7,592 bases of DNA from JAFGBM01 sp964564915 (GTDB lineage: Bacteria > Actinomycetota > Actinomycetes > Actinomycetales > Demequinaceae), in the NCBI GenBank assembly GCA_964564915.1, contig CAZMCU010000057.1, positions 1 to 7,592 of the forward strand, read 5' to 3'. A program made the position numbers and the translations under genes. This document shows, piece after piece, positions 1 to 5,877 of this stretch (positions are counted from its first letter, which is position 1; each line of letters begins with the position of its first letter). The notes beneath the pieces were generated by a model. It made no database searches, was not told the DNA's origin, and saw only the letters and a list, made by a program, of their open reading frames with translations.

Positions 1-14
1 GTGCCCGAGAAGGC

Positions 15-1250
15 CTACGCCCCGGTGAACACCAACGCGACGTTGTGACCGCCGAATCCGAACGAGTTGTTGATGCCGACGAGGTCGCCAGCAGGCATGT
101 CCCGCGGGACGTCCCGAACAAGGTCCACCTGAAGTTCGGGATCGGGCTGAGTCACGTTGATGGTGGGAGGCGCCTTGCGATGGTGCAAGGCGAGGATGGT
201 GAACACCGACTCGACGGCGCCAGCTCCACCCAGCAGGTGCCCGGTCATCGACTTCGTGGCGCTGAGCAGCACCTCGTCAGCATGCGAACCGAGCAGGTTG
301 CGGATGGCCCGCGCCTCGATCATGTCCCCGACCACCGTGGACGTGGCGTGGGCGTTGATGTGGGACACGTCGTCGGTCCCCAGGCCCGCGTCCTTGAGTG
401 CGAGGTCCATCGCCCGAGACTGTCCCTCGCCATTGGGTTCGGGAGCGGCGATGTGGTACGCGTCCGAGGTGAGGCCGATACCGGAGACGTGGGCGTAGAT
501 CCGTGCCCCTCGGGCCTTGGCGAATTCCTCGGATTCGAGCACCAGGATTCCCGAACCCTCTCCCATAACGAAGCCATCGCGAGTGATGTCGTAGGGGCGC
601 GACGCCCCCGCAGGGTCGTCGTTGCGGCGGGAGAGAGCCCGCATGGCGTCGAACGCGGCGAGGCAAATGGGGTGAGTGGCGGATTCGGCCCCGCCACACA
701 CGACCACGTCCGCACGACCGTAGCGAATCATGTTGGCGGCGGTGGCGATCGCCTCCGCCCCCGAAGCGCACGCGGACACCGGGGCATGCGCCCCGGCCCG
801 CGCGCCCATCTCCAACTCGACGTAAGCCGAGGGAGAGTTGGGCATCAGCATGGGAACCGTCAGGGGAAGGATGCGTGCCGCGCCCTTCTCCCGAAGCGTG
901 TCCCAACCGTTCAGCAGCGTCCACACCCCGCCTATCCCGGAGGAGACGGCGACGCCGAGGCGCTCGGGGTCAACCTCGGGGGAACCGGCGTCCTTCCAAG
1001 CCTCCCGGGTGGCGACGATCGCCAGTTGGGCGGAAGGGTCCATGCGCTTCGTTTCCGGGCGCGTCAGGACCTCCTCCGGCGAAACGGCGATCTGTCCAGC
1101 GATCATGACCTCCAGGCCGTACTTCTCGTCCCAGTCAGTCTCGAGCGTCCGGACCCCGGAGCGGCCCGCGAGGGCACCCTCCCAGGTCGAGGGGAGATCC
1201 CCGCCGAGCGGCGTGGTCATCCCCAGTCCGGTCACAACGACGGTGGTCAT
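15..1250 (-). CDS. fabF: Beta-ketoacyl-ACP synthase II (KAS II)
   Basis: This cytoplasmic condensing enzyme of type II fatty-acid synthesis extends acyl-ACP by two carbons using malonyl-ACP. The 411-residue length is normal for the FabF/KasA family. The catalytic triad is visible: nucleophile Cys161 in SACASGA, His301 in NAHATST, and His338 in KSMTGHLLG, with conserved Lys333 five residues before it. The C-terminal glycine-rich gating loop NSFGFGGHN is at 395-403. The ATG at 1250 opens with the typical strand MTTVVVTGLG and has a GGAGAG Shine-Dalgarno about 5 bases upstream. The gene ends with TAG. It is the last visible gene of the fab operon, 57 bases after acpP; only 14 bases follow it, so a second synthase (as kasA/kasB in mycobacteria) could lie outside the window. 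The Cys-His-His triad rules out KAS III, which uses Cys-His-Asn. KAS I and KAS II cannot be separated with certainty by eye, but fabF is the usual name at this locus. Confidence 0.96.
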   Translation of the reverse strand: MTTVVVTGLGMTTPLGGDLPSTWEGALAGRSGVRTLETDWDEKYGLEVMIAGQIAVSPEEVLTRPETKRMDPSAQLAIVATREAWKDAGSPEVDPERLGVAVSSGIGGVWTLLNGWDTLREKGAARILPLTVPMLMPNSPSAYVELEMGARAGAHAPVSACASGAEAIATAANMIRYGRADVVVCGGAESATHPICLAAFDAMRALSRRNDDPAGASRPYDITRDGFVMGEGSGILVLESEEFAKARGARIYAHVSGIGLTSDAYHIAAPEPNGEGQSRAMDLALKDAGLGTDDVSHINAHATSTVVGDMIEARAIRNLLGSHADEVLLSATKSMTGHLLGGAGAVESVFTILALHHRKAPPTINVTQPDPELQVDLVRDVPRDMPAGDLVGINNSFGFGGHNVALVFTGA

Positions 1251-1307
1251 GTTCTCTCCGTGGGTTGGTCAGGATTGATGTGGGCTGATGCGTATGGACA
1301 AGGGTGA

Positions 1308-1556
1308 CTAACTCTGTGCCTTGGCGATAAAGGCGACGGCGTCCTGAACGGTGACGAGGTCCTTGACGTCCTCGTCGGGGATGCGGACCCCGAACTTCTC
1401 CTCCGCGAGGGTGACGATCGTCATCATCGAAAGCGAGTCGATGTCAAGGTCGTCCGTGAAGGACTTGGGGCCGACGACGTCGGAGGCGGCGATGCCGGTT
1501 TCCTCCGCGACGATTTCCGCGAGGCCCGCGAGGACCTCGTTCTCTGACAATGCCAT
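1308..1556 (-). CDS. acpP: Acyl carrier protein
   Basis: This small acidic carrier holds the growing acyl chain on a 4'-phosphopantetheine arm and shuttles it between FabD, FabH, FabF and the reductive enzymes. It has 82 residues, normal for a discrete ACP. The attachment site is Ser41 in the motif DIDSLSMM (38-45), at the start of recognition helix II. The downstream stretch EEKFGVRIPDED is typical of actinobacterial ACPs and resembles mycobacterial AcpM, but without AcpM's long C-terminal extension. The ATG at 1556 is preceded by a strong AAGGAGA Shine-Dalgarno at good spacing, which fits the high amount of ACP a cell needs. It lies 63 bases after fabH and 57 bases before fabF. Phosphopantetheinylation needs a holo-ACP synthase that is not encoded here. 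A carrier protein of a polyketide pathway would look similar, but the fabD-fabH-fabF context makes the fatty-acid role very likely. Confidence 0.96.
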   Translation of the reverse strand: MALSENEVLAGLAEIVAEETGIAASDVVGPKSFTDDLDIDSLSMMTIVTLAEEKFGVRIPDEDVKDLVTVQDAVAFIAKAQS

Positions 1557-1619
1557 GATTCTTCTCCTTGGGTTTTTCCGGCGCGAACCGGGGTGGGCAG
1601 TCCCACATTACGGAAGGGC

Positions 1620-2618
1620 TTAGGGAAGCGCGACCACCTGGGCCGCAAAGACGAGTCCGGCTCCGAAGCCGATCTGGAGGGCAAGGTCGCCCGAGGTCAC
1701 CTGGCCGTCACGGAACAGGCGCTCCGTCGCCAGGGGGATCGAGGCTGCGGACGTGTTCCCGGTGTCGACGATGTCGTGCGCGATGGCAACCGTGTCCGGC
1801 AAGCCGATTCGTTTCGCCATCTGGTCGATGATCCGGATGTTCGCCTGATGGGGGACGAAGGCCTTGATGTCGGAGGGCTGGAGGCCAGCGACCTCGATCG
1901 CCTTCGCCGCGACGTCGGGTAGCTCGAACGACGCCCACTTGAATACCGTCTGCCCTTCCTGGATGAGGGTGGGGAAGGGGGTGTCCCGGTTGTCGCGGAC
2001 GTCGAGCCAGGAGGCGGTCATGCCAACGAACTTGGCGCCGTCCTTCGAGCCCCAGACGGTCGGACCGATCGCGGGGGTGTCGGACGGGCCGACGACGACC
2101 GCTCCGGCACCGTCTCCGAGGAGGAAGGAAATGGAGCGGTCGGTCGGGTCGACGAAGTCGCTCATCTTCTCCGCACCGATGACGAGGACGTAGGTGCTTT
2201 GCCCCGACCGGACGAGGGCATCCGCCTGGGCGATGCCGTAGCAGTATCCGGCGCAAGCGGCGGAGATGTCGAAGGCGGCGGCCGTCGGGCACCCGAGGCG
2301 AGCCCCGAGTTCGGGAGCTCCGGCGGGCGTCATGTTCGGGTGAGTGATGGTCGAGAGGATGACGGTGTCGATCTGGGAGCTATCGATGCCGGAGGCGGCG
2401 AGGGCGTCGCGCGAGGCCTGTTCCGCGAGGTCGAGGACGGACGTCTCGGGCTTGGCCCGCATCCGTGTGACGATTCCGGTTCGCTGCTGAATCCACTCGT
2501 CGGACGAGTCGATGGGGCCCGCGACGTCGTCGTTGGTGACGGCGATCTCGCCCCGAGCAACCCCGAGGCCCATGAGGCGGGCGAATTCGGGGCCCTGGGT
2601 GGTGCGAAGAGTAGTCAT
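1620..2618 (-). CDS. fabH: Beta-ketoacyl-ACP synthase III (KAS III)
   Basis: FabH starts fatty-acid synthesis by condensing an acyl-CoA primer with malonyl-ACP. The protein has 332 residues, slightly longer than E. coli FabH because of a short N-terminal extension. The KAS III triad is complete: Cys122 in SAACAGY, His257 in VPHQANIR and Asn288 in DTGNTSAAS. The N-terminal SSDEWIQQRTGI (38-49) and the C-terminal GFGAG loop (318-322) are also diagnostic. Thr97 aligns by eye with the small pocket residue (Thr87) of mycobacterial FabH rather than Phe87 of E. coli, which suggests acceptance of branched or longer primers (inference). I chose the ATG at 2618 because its ATGA overlaps the fabD stop by 4 bases and a GGAG lies 7 bases upstream. 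An in-frame extension to 2882 exists but would run deep into fabD. The coupling implies co-translation with FabD. Stop codon TAA. Confidence 0.96.
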   Translation of the reverse strand: MTTLRTTQGPEFARLMGLGVARGEIAVTNDDVAGPIDSSDEWIQQRTGIVTRMRAKPETSVLDLAEQASRDALAASGIDSSQIDTVILSTITHPNMTPAGAPELGARLGCPTAAAFDISAACAGYCYGIAQADALVRSGQSTYVLVIGAEKMSDFVDPTDRSISFLLGDGAGAVVVGPSDTPAIGPTVWGSKDGAKFVGMTASWLDVRDNRDTPFPTLIQEGQTVFKWASFELPDVAAKAIEVAGLQPSDIKAFVPHQANIRIIDQMAKRIGLPDTVAIAHDIVDTGNTSAASIPLATERLFRDGQVTSGDLALQIGFGAGLVFAAQVVALP

Positions 2619-3559
2619 GAGTTCTCCAGCAGTTCTCTGGCGGCGTCGAGGTCCGCGGGGGTCTTGAGGGCGACGGTGGGGATGCCTTTCATCGTGCGCT
2701 TGGCAAGGCCGGTCAGTACCCCGCCGGGCGCGACCTCGATGAAGCCGGTCACGCCGCGCTCCACCATAGCCTCTTGGCACAGGTCCCAGCGGACGGGGTT
2801 GGCGACCTGGGCGACGAGACGGTTCAGGGCGTCGTCGCCGGTGGTGACGATGGTGCCGTCGGCGTTGCTCAGGAGGAGGCACGTGGGGTCGTGGCGGACG
2901 ACGCTCTCGGAGGCCGTCCGGAGGACGTCGACGGCGGGGCGCATCGTCGCGGTGTGGAAGGCGCCGGCGACTTCGAGCTCGATGACCCTGGTCCCGGCGG
3001 GGGGAGCGGCGACGAGGACATCGATCGCGTCCTTCGAGCCAGCCGCGACCACCTGTCCGGCTCCGTTCATGTTCGCGGGAGTGAGGTCGAGGGCGGCGAG
3101 GGCAGCCAGAACATCCGTGGGGTCGCCACCGAGGACGGCGGCCATCGAGGTGGGTTCGGAGGCGGTGGCCGCGGCGGAGGCCATGGCGTGACCTCGGACG
3201 GCAACGAGTCGCACGGCGTCGTCGTCCGTCATCACGCCCGCGAGAGCGGCGGCACCGAACTCTCCGACGGAGTGCCCGGCGACGAGACCCGGCGCGGTCT
3301 CGCCGAGGAGTTCACGGGCGGTCGCGAGGGCGGTGGCGACGAGAAGTGGCTGGGCGATCGCGGTGTCGCGGATGGTATCGGCGTCCGAGGTAGTGCCGTG
3401 GGCGACGAGATCGAGTCCCGCGGCGCCCGAGAACGCGTTGAGGCGTTCGGCAACGGAGGGAAGGTCGAGCCAGGGGGTGAGCATCCCGGGGAACTGGGCG
3501 CCCTGCCCGGGGCACACGATGGCGAGCACCTCACTAGGGTGCCGCATCGGACGGTTCAC
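2615..3559 (-). CDS. fabD: Malonyl-CoA:ACP transacylase
   Basis: FabD moves malonate from CoA to the ACP arm, making the extender unit for FabH and FabF. The protein has 314 residues, normal for the family. Key features are the GQGAQ oxyanion loop (18-22), nucleophile Ser97 in GHSVGE (95-100), Arg122 in VRGHAM, which binds the malonyl carboxylate, and catalytic His202 in GAFHT. NMNGAGQVV at 163-171 is the usual second signature. It is the first gene of the fabD-fabH-acpP-fabF unit and overlaps fabH by 4 bases. The start is uncertain: GTG at 3559 gives the longest form, ATG at 3547 removes four residues, and GTG at 3529 would start right at VLAIVCPGQG. None has a convincing Shine-Dalgarno. The upstream 58-base gap holds the proposed operator at 3594-3612. 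Function is secure; the exact N-terminus is not. Confidence 0.95.
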   Translation of the reverse strand: MNRPMRHPSEVLAIVCPGQGAQFPGMLTPWLDLPSVAERLNAFSGAAGLDLVAHGTTSDADTIRDTAIAQPLLVATALATARELLGETAPGLVAGHSVGEFGAAALAGVMTDDDAVRLVAVRGHAMASAAATASEPTSMAAVLGGDPTDVLAALAALDLTPANMNGAGQVVAAGSKDAIDVLVAAPPAGTRVIELEVAGAFHTATMRPAVDVLRTASESVVRHDPTCLLLSNADGTIVTTGDDALNRLVAQVANPVRWDLCQEAMVERGVTGFIEVAPGGVLTGLAKRTMKGIPTVALKTPADLDAARELLENS

Positions 3560-3593
3560 GGCGCACCCGGCGAGGCCAAACTCGCGCCCTACG

Positions 3594-3612
3594 TTTGTAT
3601 GTTTCCTACAAA
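3594..3612. promoter_or_regulatory. Proposed FasR-type operator upstream of fabD
   Basis: An AT-rich interrupted palindrome stands out in otherwise GC-rich DNA between the regulator stop and the fabD start. The arms are TTTGTA and TACAAA, a perfect 6-base match separated by 7 bases. Its core TTGT-N9-ACAA recurs with the same spacing at 4805-4821, upstream of the regulator gene, and the two 19-base sites agree at 13 positions. The centre lies about 44 bases upstream of the GTG at 3559, where a fabD promoter would be expected. I see no clear -10/-35 pair for fabD; TACAAA on the minus strand, inside the palindrome, is the closest -10-like hexamer. Binding by the neighbouring PucR-type protein is inferred from position and repetition. 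Confidence 0.6.
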
Positions 3613-3617
3613 TCCAC

Positions 3618-4784
3618 CTAGAGGGGAGCGTGACTCGAGTCCCGTAACCTTCCGAGGGAGAAGGCAGTGGAGAGCACCATGGCGTCGCGCGTGTGCAACG
3701 CGTCCCAATTCGTCAGCTCGGAAACCTTCTTCAAGCGGTACCGCACGGTATTCGGATGGACGAACATTGTCTTGGCCGTCAGTTCGAGCGACCGCCCGCA
3801 ATCGAGGAATGTTCCGACCGTTTCCTTGAGTGCGCCACCCGCGCGCGCGATCGGGTCGTACGCGATCGCCAGCAGCCGCTCTCGCGCGCTCGCGTCGCCC
3901 ACGAGCACGCGTTCGGGTAGCAAGTCATCCGCCATAACGGGGCGGGGGGCGAGCGACCACGCGGGAGCGGCGACGACGCCGGCGAGGGCGGCGCGCGTGG
4001 AGCGGGCGACATCGACGAGGCTCGCGGCGGGAGGGCCGATCACCACGGGGCCGGAGCCGAAACTCGGGAGGAGGGCGCGGGAGAGATCCTCAAGGTTCGC
4101 GTCGCTACGAGCGATGACGATGAGGTCCTGGCCGTGGATGCCCGTGAGGGCGCCCCGTGCCGCGCGTCGGATGGTTCGCCGCAATTCGGCCGATTCGACC
4201 TCGCCCAGAGTCCCCTCCGTGACCCCGACCATCACGAGTGTCGGCCCCGCCTTCCACCCCAGAGCGGCCGCGCGTGACGGAAGGTCGTGGTCCACCTGGC
4301 CGCGGACCAAGGCATCGACGACGAGGGCCTCAAGCCGTGCGTCCCACGCACCCCTGACCTCCGCCGCTCGCGCATAGACCTCGGCGGCGCTGAACGCGAT
4401 CTCCCGCGAGTACCGCAAGATGGCCTCGCGAAGTTGCGCCTCCGCGCCGGGAGAGGCGAGATCGTCGCTGTGATCTTCCACCACCTTGACGACGGTGCGC
4501 ACGATCGAAAGGGTCTGTTGGAGCGAAACGGAGCGGGTCAGTTCCGGGGGTGCGGCCCCAAAGACCTCCGCCGCGCCGCGTTGGGTGGCCTCGGTGTTGG
4601 CGAACCACTGGACAAAGGAATTGATGCCCGCTTGGGCGACGGTGCCGACCCACGAGCGCTCTCGGGCGGGAAGCTCGCGGAACCATGCGTACTCGGTATC
4701 GAGGCTCTTGATGGCGGCGGTCGCGAGCATGCCGGTGCCCGCCTTGAGGCGGCGAAGCGTGTCGCTGCGAATATCGCCCTTCAT
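3618..4784 (-). CDS. fasR: PucR/CdaR-family transcriptional regulator, FasR-like
   Basis: This is a likely DNA-binding regulator of the downstream fatty-acid operon. In Streptomyces coelicolor the PucR-type protein FasR, encoded at the same place before fabD, activates fabD-fabH-acpP-fabF; mycobacteria have a related gene before fabD. The protein has 388 residues. A helical N-terminal part (about 1-150, including RELPARERSWVG at 36-47) is followed by a central alpha/beta region (about 180-290) and a C-terminal PucR-type helix-turn-helix at about 318-380, with the signature HPNTVRYRLKKV at 343-354. No membrane segment or known ligand-binding motif is evident, so the signal is unknown. I chose ATG 4784 because a TATAGT -10 box sits exactly for leaderless transcription there. 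A GTG at 4835 would add 17 residues but would place the promoter inside the gene. It ends 58 bases before fabD. The family is secure; the direct target is inferred from synteny. Confidence 0.88.
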   Translation of the reverse strand: MKGDIRSDTLRRLKAGTGMLATAAIKSLDTEYAWFRELPARERSWVGTVAQAGINSFVQWFANTEATQRGAAEVFGAAPPELTRSVSLQQTLSIVRTVVKVVEDHSDDLASPGAEAQLREAILRYSREIAFSAAEVYARAAEVRGAWDARLEALVVDALVRGQVDHDLPSRAAALGWKAGPTLVMVGVTEGTLGEVESAELRRTIRRAARGALTGIHGQDLIVIARSDANLEDLSRALLPSFGSGPVVIGPPAASLVDVARSTRAALAGVVAAPAWSLAPRPVMADDLLPERVLVGDASARERLLAIAYDPIARAGGALKETVGTFLDCGRSLELTAKTMFVHPNTVRYRLKKVSELTNWDALHTRDAMVLSTAFSLGRLRDSSHAPL

Positions 4785-4790
4785 GACGCC

Positions 4791-4796
4791 ACTATA
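4791..4796 (-). promoter_or_regulatory. Candidate -10 box for leaderless fasR transcript
   Basis: On the minus strand the hexamer TATAGT is followed by six bases (GGCGTC) and then the ATG at 4784. Its last T is therefore at -7 if transcription begins at the A of the start codon, the usual geometry of actinobacterial leaderless promoters. There is no Shine-Dalgarno before this ATG, which agrees with a leaderless mRNA. A poor -35 candidate, TTGTCC, lies 19 bases further upstream and overlaps the palindrome at 4804-4822. Confidence 0.6.
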
Positions 4797-4803
4797 GGGG
4801 GAC

Positions 4804-4822
4804 GTTGTCGGATTCGGACAAA
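4804..4822. promoter_or_regulatory. Proposed FasR-type operator in the divergent promoter region
   Basis: The 17-base near-palindrome at 4805-4821 has arms TTGTC and GACAA around an ATT centre; seven of eight possible pairs match, the exception being G opposite G. Its TTGT-N9-ACAA core and several inner bases match the site upstream of fabD at 3594-3612. It lies 20 to 38 bases upstream of the proposed fasR transcription start, overlapping the -35 region, so bound protein could repress or activate fasR. It is also upstream of the divergent gene at 4904. The role as an autoregulatory site is inferred. Confidence 0.55.
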
Positions 4823-4848
4823 CCCTGGTGCCCACGGCGCCACGCCAC

Positions 4849-4854
4849 TAACGT
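4849..4854 (+). promoter_or_regulatory. Weak candidate -10 box for the membrane-protein gene
   Basis: TAACGT fits the actinobacterial TANNNT pattern and would give a start near 4861 and a leader of about 43 bases before the GTG at 4904. No good -35 hexamer is found 17-18 bases upstream. Hexamers of this form occur by chance, so this is only a candidate. Confidence 0.25.
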
Positions 4855-4889
4855 GGGGGTTCGGTTGCGACATCGGTCGCGGGTGACGT

Positions 4890-4897
4890 GGAGGTGA
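4890..4897 (+). promoter_or_regulatory. Shine-Dalgarno that fixes the GTG start at 4904
   Basis: GGAGGTGA is a near-perfect anti-16S match located 6 bases before the GTG at 4904. It decides the start of the membrane-protein gene, which otherwise has no ATG near its N-terminus. It also contrasts with the SD-less, probably leaderless start of the divergent regulator. Confidence 0.8.
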
Positions 4898-4903
4898 GTC
4901 GAG

Positions 4904-5653
4904 GTGGGCAACGGCAGCGAACGCGACACGCCCGGTCTCGACACGGCGCCTACCCCTGCCGCGGGCAGACCGATTCTGGGGGGAGCGCTCGGCGCTCTCG
5001 CCGCGATCCTCGTCGTCACGATCCTCCAGCACGGCGGAATCCTGCCCGCCGAGCGGCTCGTCGTGTTTGGGATCCTCGGCTTCGGCATCGCGGGTGGAGC
5101 GTTCGCCCTCGCGACGACTCACACGCTGCGCCCGTCGCCCGAGGGGAGGCCCTTTGCCATCGTGCAATACGTGGCCGTGGCGTCCCTCGCGTTCGGGTTG
5201 ACGGGTATCCCGGCTTTCCTCGGGCACGGAGAACTGACGGGGGGATGCACCCTCCGGGCGTCCAGTACGGGGGTGTGGACCACCCCGGGGGAGACGTCCC
5301 CGCTCGACCCGTTCGTGATCGATCCGGACCACTCGGTCATGTGGCAGGTTGAGACACCGGAGGCGTTTCCGTACTGGGAGGGCGACGTGGCCGTCAACCT
5401 TGGCGGATTCACGGTGACGCTATGGACCCAGGCGAATACCAACGGTGAGCTCGTGACGAGGTGGGAGGGGACGGAGGACGCCCCCGCCGACCTCGAGAGC
5501 GTTCGCGACGAGACCGGGTTCACCCTTCGGGGCGTCTATCACGTGCAGGGGAGGATGCGCGCCCGCGAAGGCTGGTGCGTCGCGGACGTGTACGTCGTTG
5601 TCCCACCGTCGACGATCTTCTCCGGCCCGATCCTCGCGTGGTCGTGGGTGGGG
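4904..5653 (+). CDS. Uncharacterised membrane protein, 3' part in assembly gap
   Basis: I do not recognise this gene. The visible 250 residues start with a polar, Pro-rich N-terminus (1-22), followed by three hydrophobic segments at about 26-46, 52-72 and 85-106. A polar, probably beta-rich stretch of about 130 residues follows (108-238), with Cys115 and Cys225, which could form a disulfide if the domain lies outside the membrane, and a DPDHSVMWQVETP segment (140-152). A new hydrophobic run (SGPILAWSWVG, 240-250) begins just where the N run starts, so a fourth membrane helix is likely. There is no cleavable signal peptide and no catalytic motif. If the gap really is 100 bases, the frame would end at TAA 5789-5791, giving 295 residues, but a run of exactly 100 N usually marks unknown length. 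The gene is divergent from fasR and shares its upstream region, so co-regulation is possible but unproven. Confidence 0.75.
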
Positions 5654-5753
5654 NNNNNNNNNNNNNNNNNNNNNNNNNNNNNNNNNNNNNNNNNNNNNNN
5701 NNNNNNNNNNNNNNNNNNNNNNNNNNNNNNNNNNNNNNNNNNNNNNNNNNNNN
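5654..5753. other. Assembly gap of exactly 100 N
   Basis: The 100 undetermined bases interrupt the membrane-protein gene. Exactly 100 N is a common placeholder for a scaffold gap of unknown size. Reading frame across it, distance, and even adjacency of the left fatty-acid locus and the right ATPase gene are therefore not established by this sequence. Confidence 0.97.
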
Positions 5754-5837
5754 CCGGCTCCGCCCGAGCCATCGAGCATGGATGCCGGTAACGTTGGTCG
5801 GGGAACCAGAGATTCAACTCCGCGGAGCCCGGCTCGA

Positions 5838-5862
5838 TCCCGAGGCGCGGCCCCGCTCGGGA
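5838..5862 (+). promoter_or_regulatory. Hairpin next to the ATPase ribosome binding site
   Basis: TCCCGAG (5838-5844) and CTCGGGA (5856-5862) are perfect 7-base complements around an 11-base GC-rich loop. The stem ends where the Shine-Dalgarno of the ATPase gene begins (5862). No T tract follows, so it is a poor intrinsic terminator. It could modulate ribosome access or stabilise the transcript, or be chance pairing in GC-rich DNA. The rest of the 5754-5877 leader shows no clear promoter. Confidence 0.4.
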
Positions 5863-5869
5863 AGGAGGG
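5862..5869 (+). promoter_or_regulatory. Shine-Dalgarno that decides the ATPase start
   Basis: AAGGAGGG lies 8 bases before the ATG at 5878, with the GGAGG core 9 bases before it. The ATPase frame is open further upstream to the gap and contains another ATG at 5782, but that codon has no Shine-Dalgarno, so 5878 is preferred. Confidence 0.8.
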
Positions 5870-5877
5870 CATTTGTT

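Noticed and set aside
45..1307. Long plus-strand open frame (420 codons) opposite fabF
   Set aside because: It is a codon-bias shadow of fabF on the other strand in high-GC DNA. The product is low-complexity, rich in Gly, Arg and Val, without any domain, while fabF has complete catalytic residues.
1578..1591. Small hairpin CCGG-N6-CCGG between fabH and acpP as a terminator or processing site
   Set aside because: The stem is only 4 base pairs, common by chance in this composition, and termination there would cut off the essential acpP and fabF.
2619..2882. N-terminal extension of FabH to 2882
   Set aside because: It would overlap the fabD coding region by over 260 bases with Arg-rich sequence not seen in FabH; the ATG at 2618 has a Shine-Dalgarno and a 4-base stop overlap.
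2774..3829. Plus-strand open frame (351 codons) across fabD and the end of fasR
   Set aside because: It is a Gly-rich shadow frame that spans two clear genes and the operator between them.
4785..4835. GTG start at 4835 for the regulator
   Set aside because: It would place the TATAGT box and the operator in coding sequence, and the extra 17 residues have no resemblance to PucR-family N-termini.
4891..4906. Direct repeat GAGGTG-AGTC-GAGGTG at the start of the membrane-protein gene
   Set aside because: The first copy is the Shine-Dalgarno and the second contains the GTG start codon; a 6-base repeat is explained by these and needs no further role.
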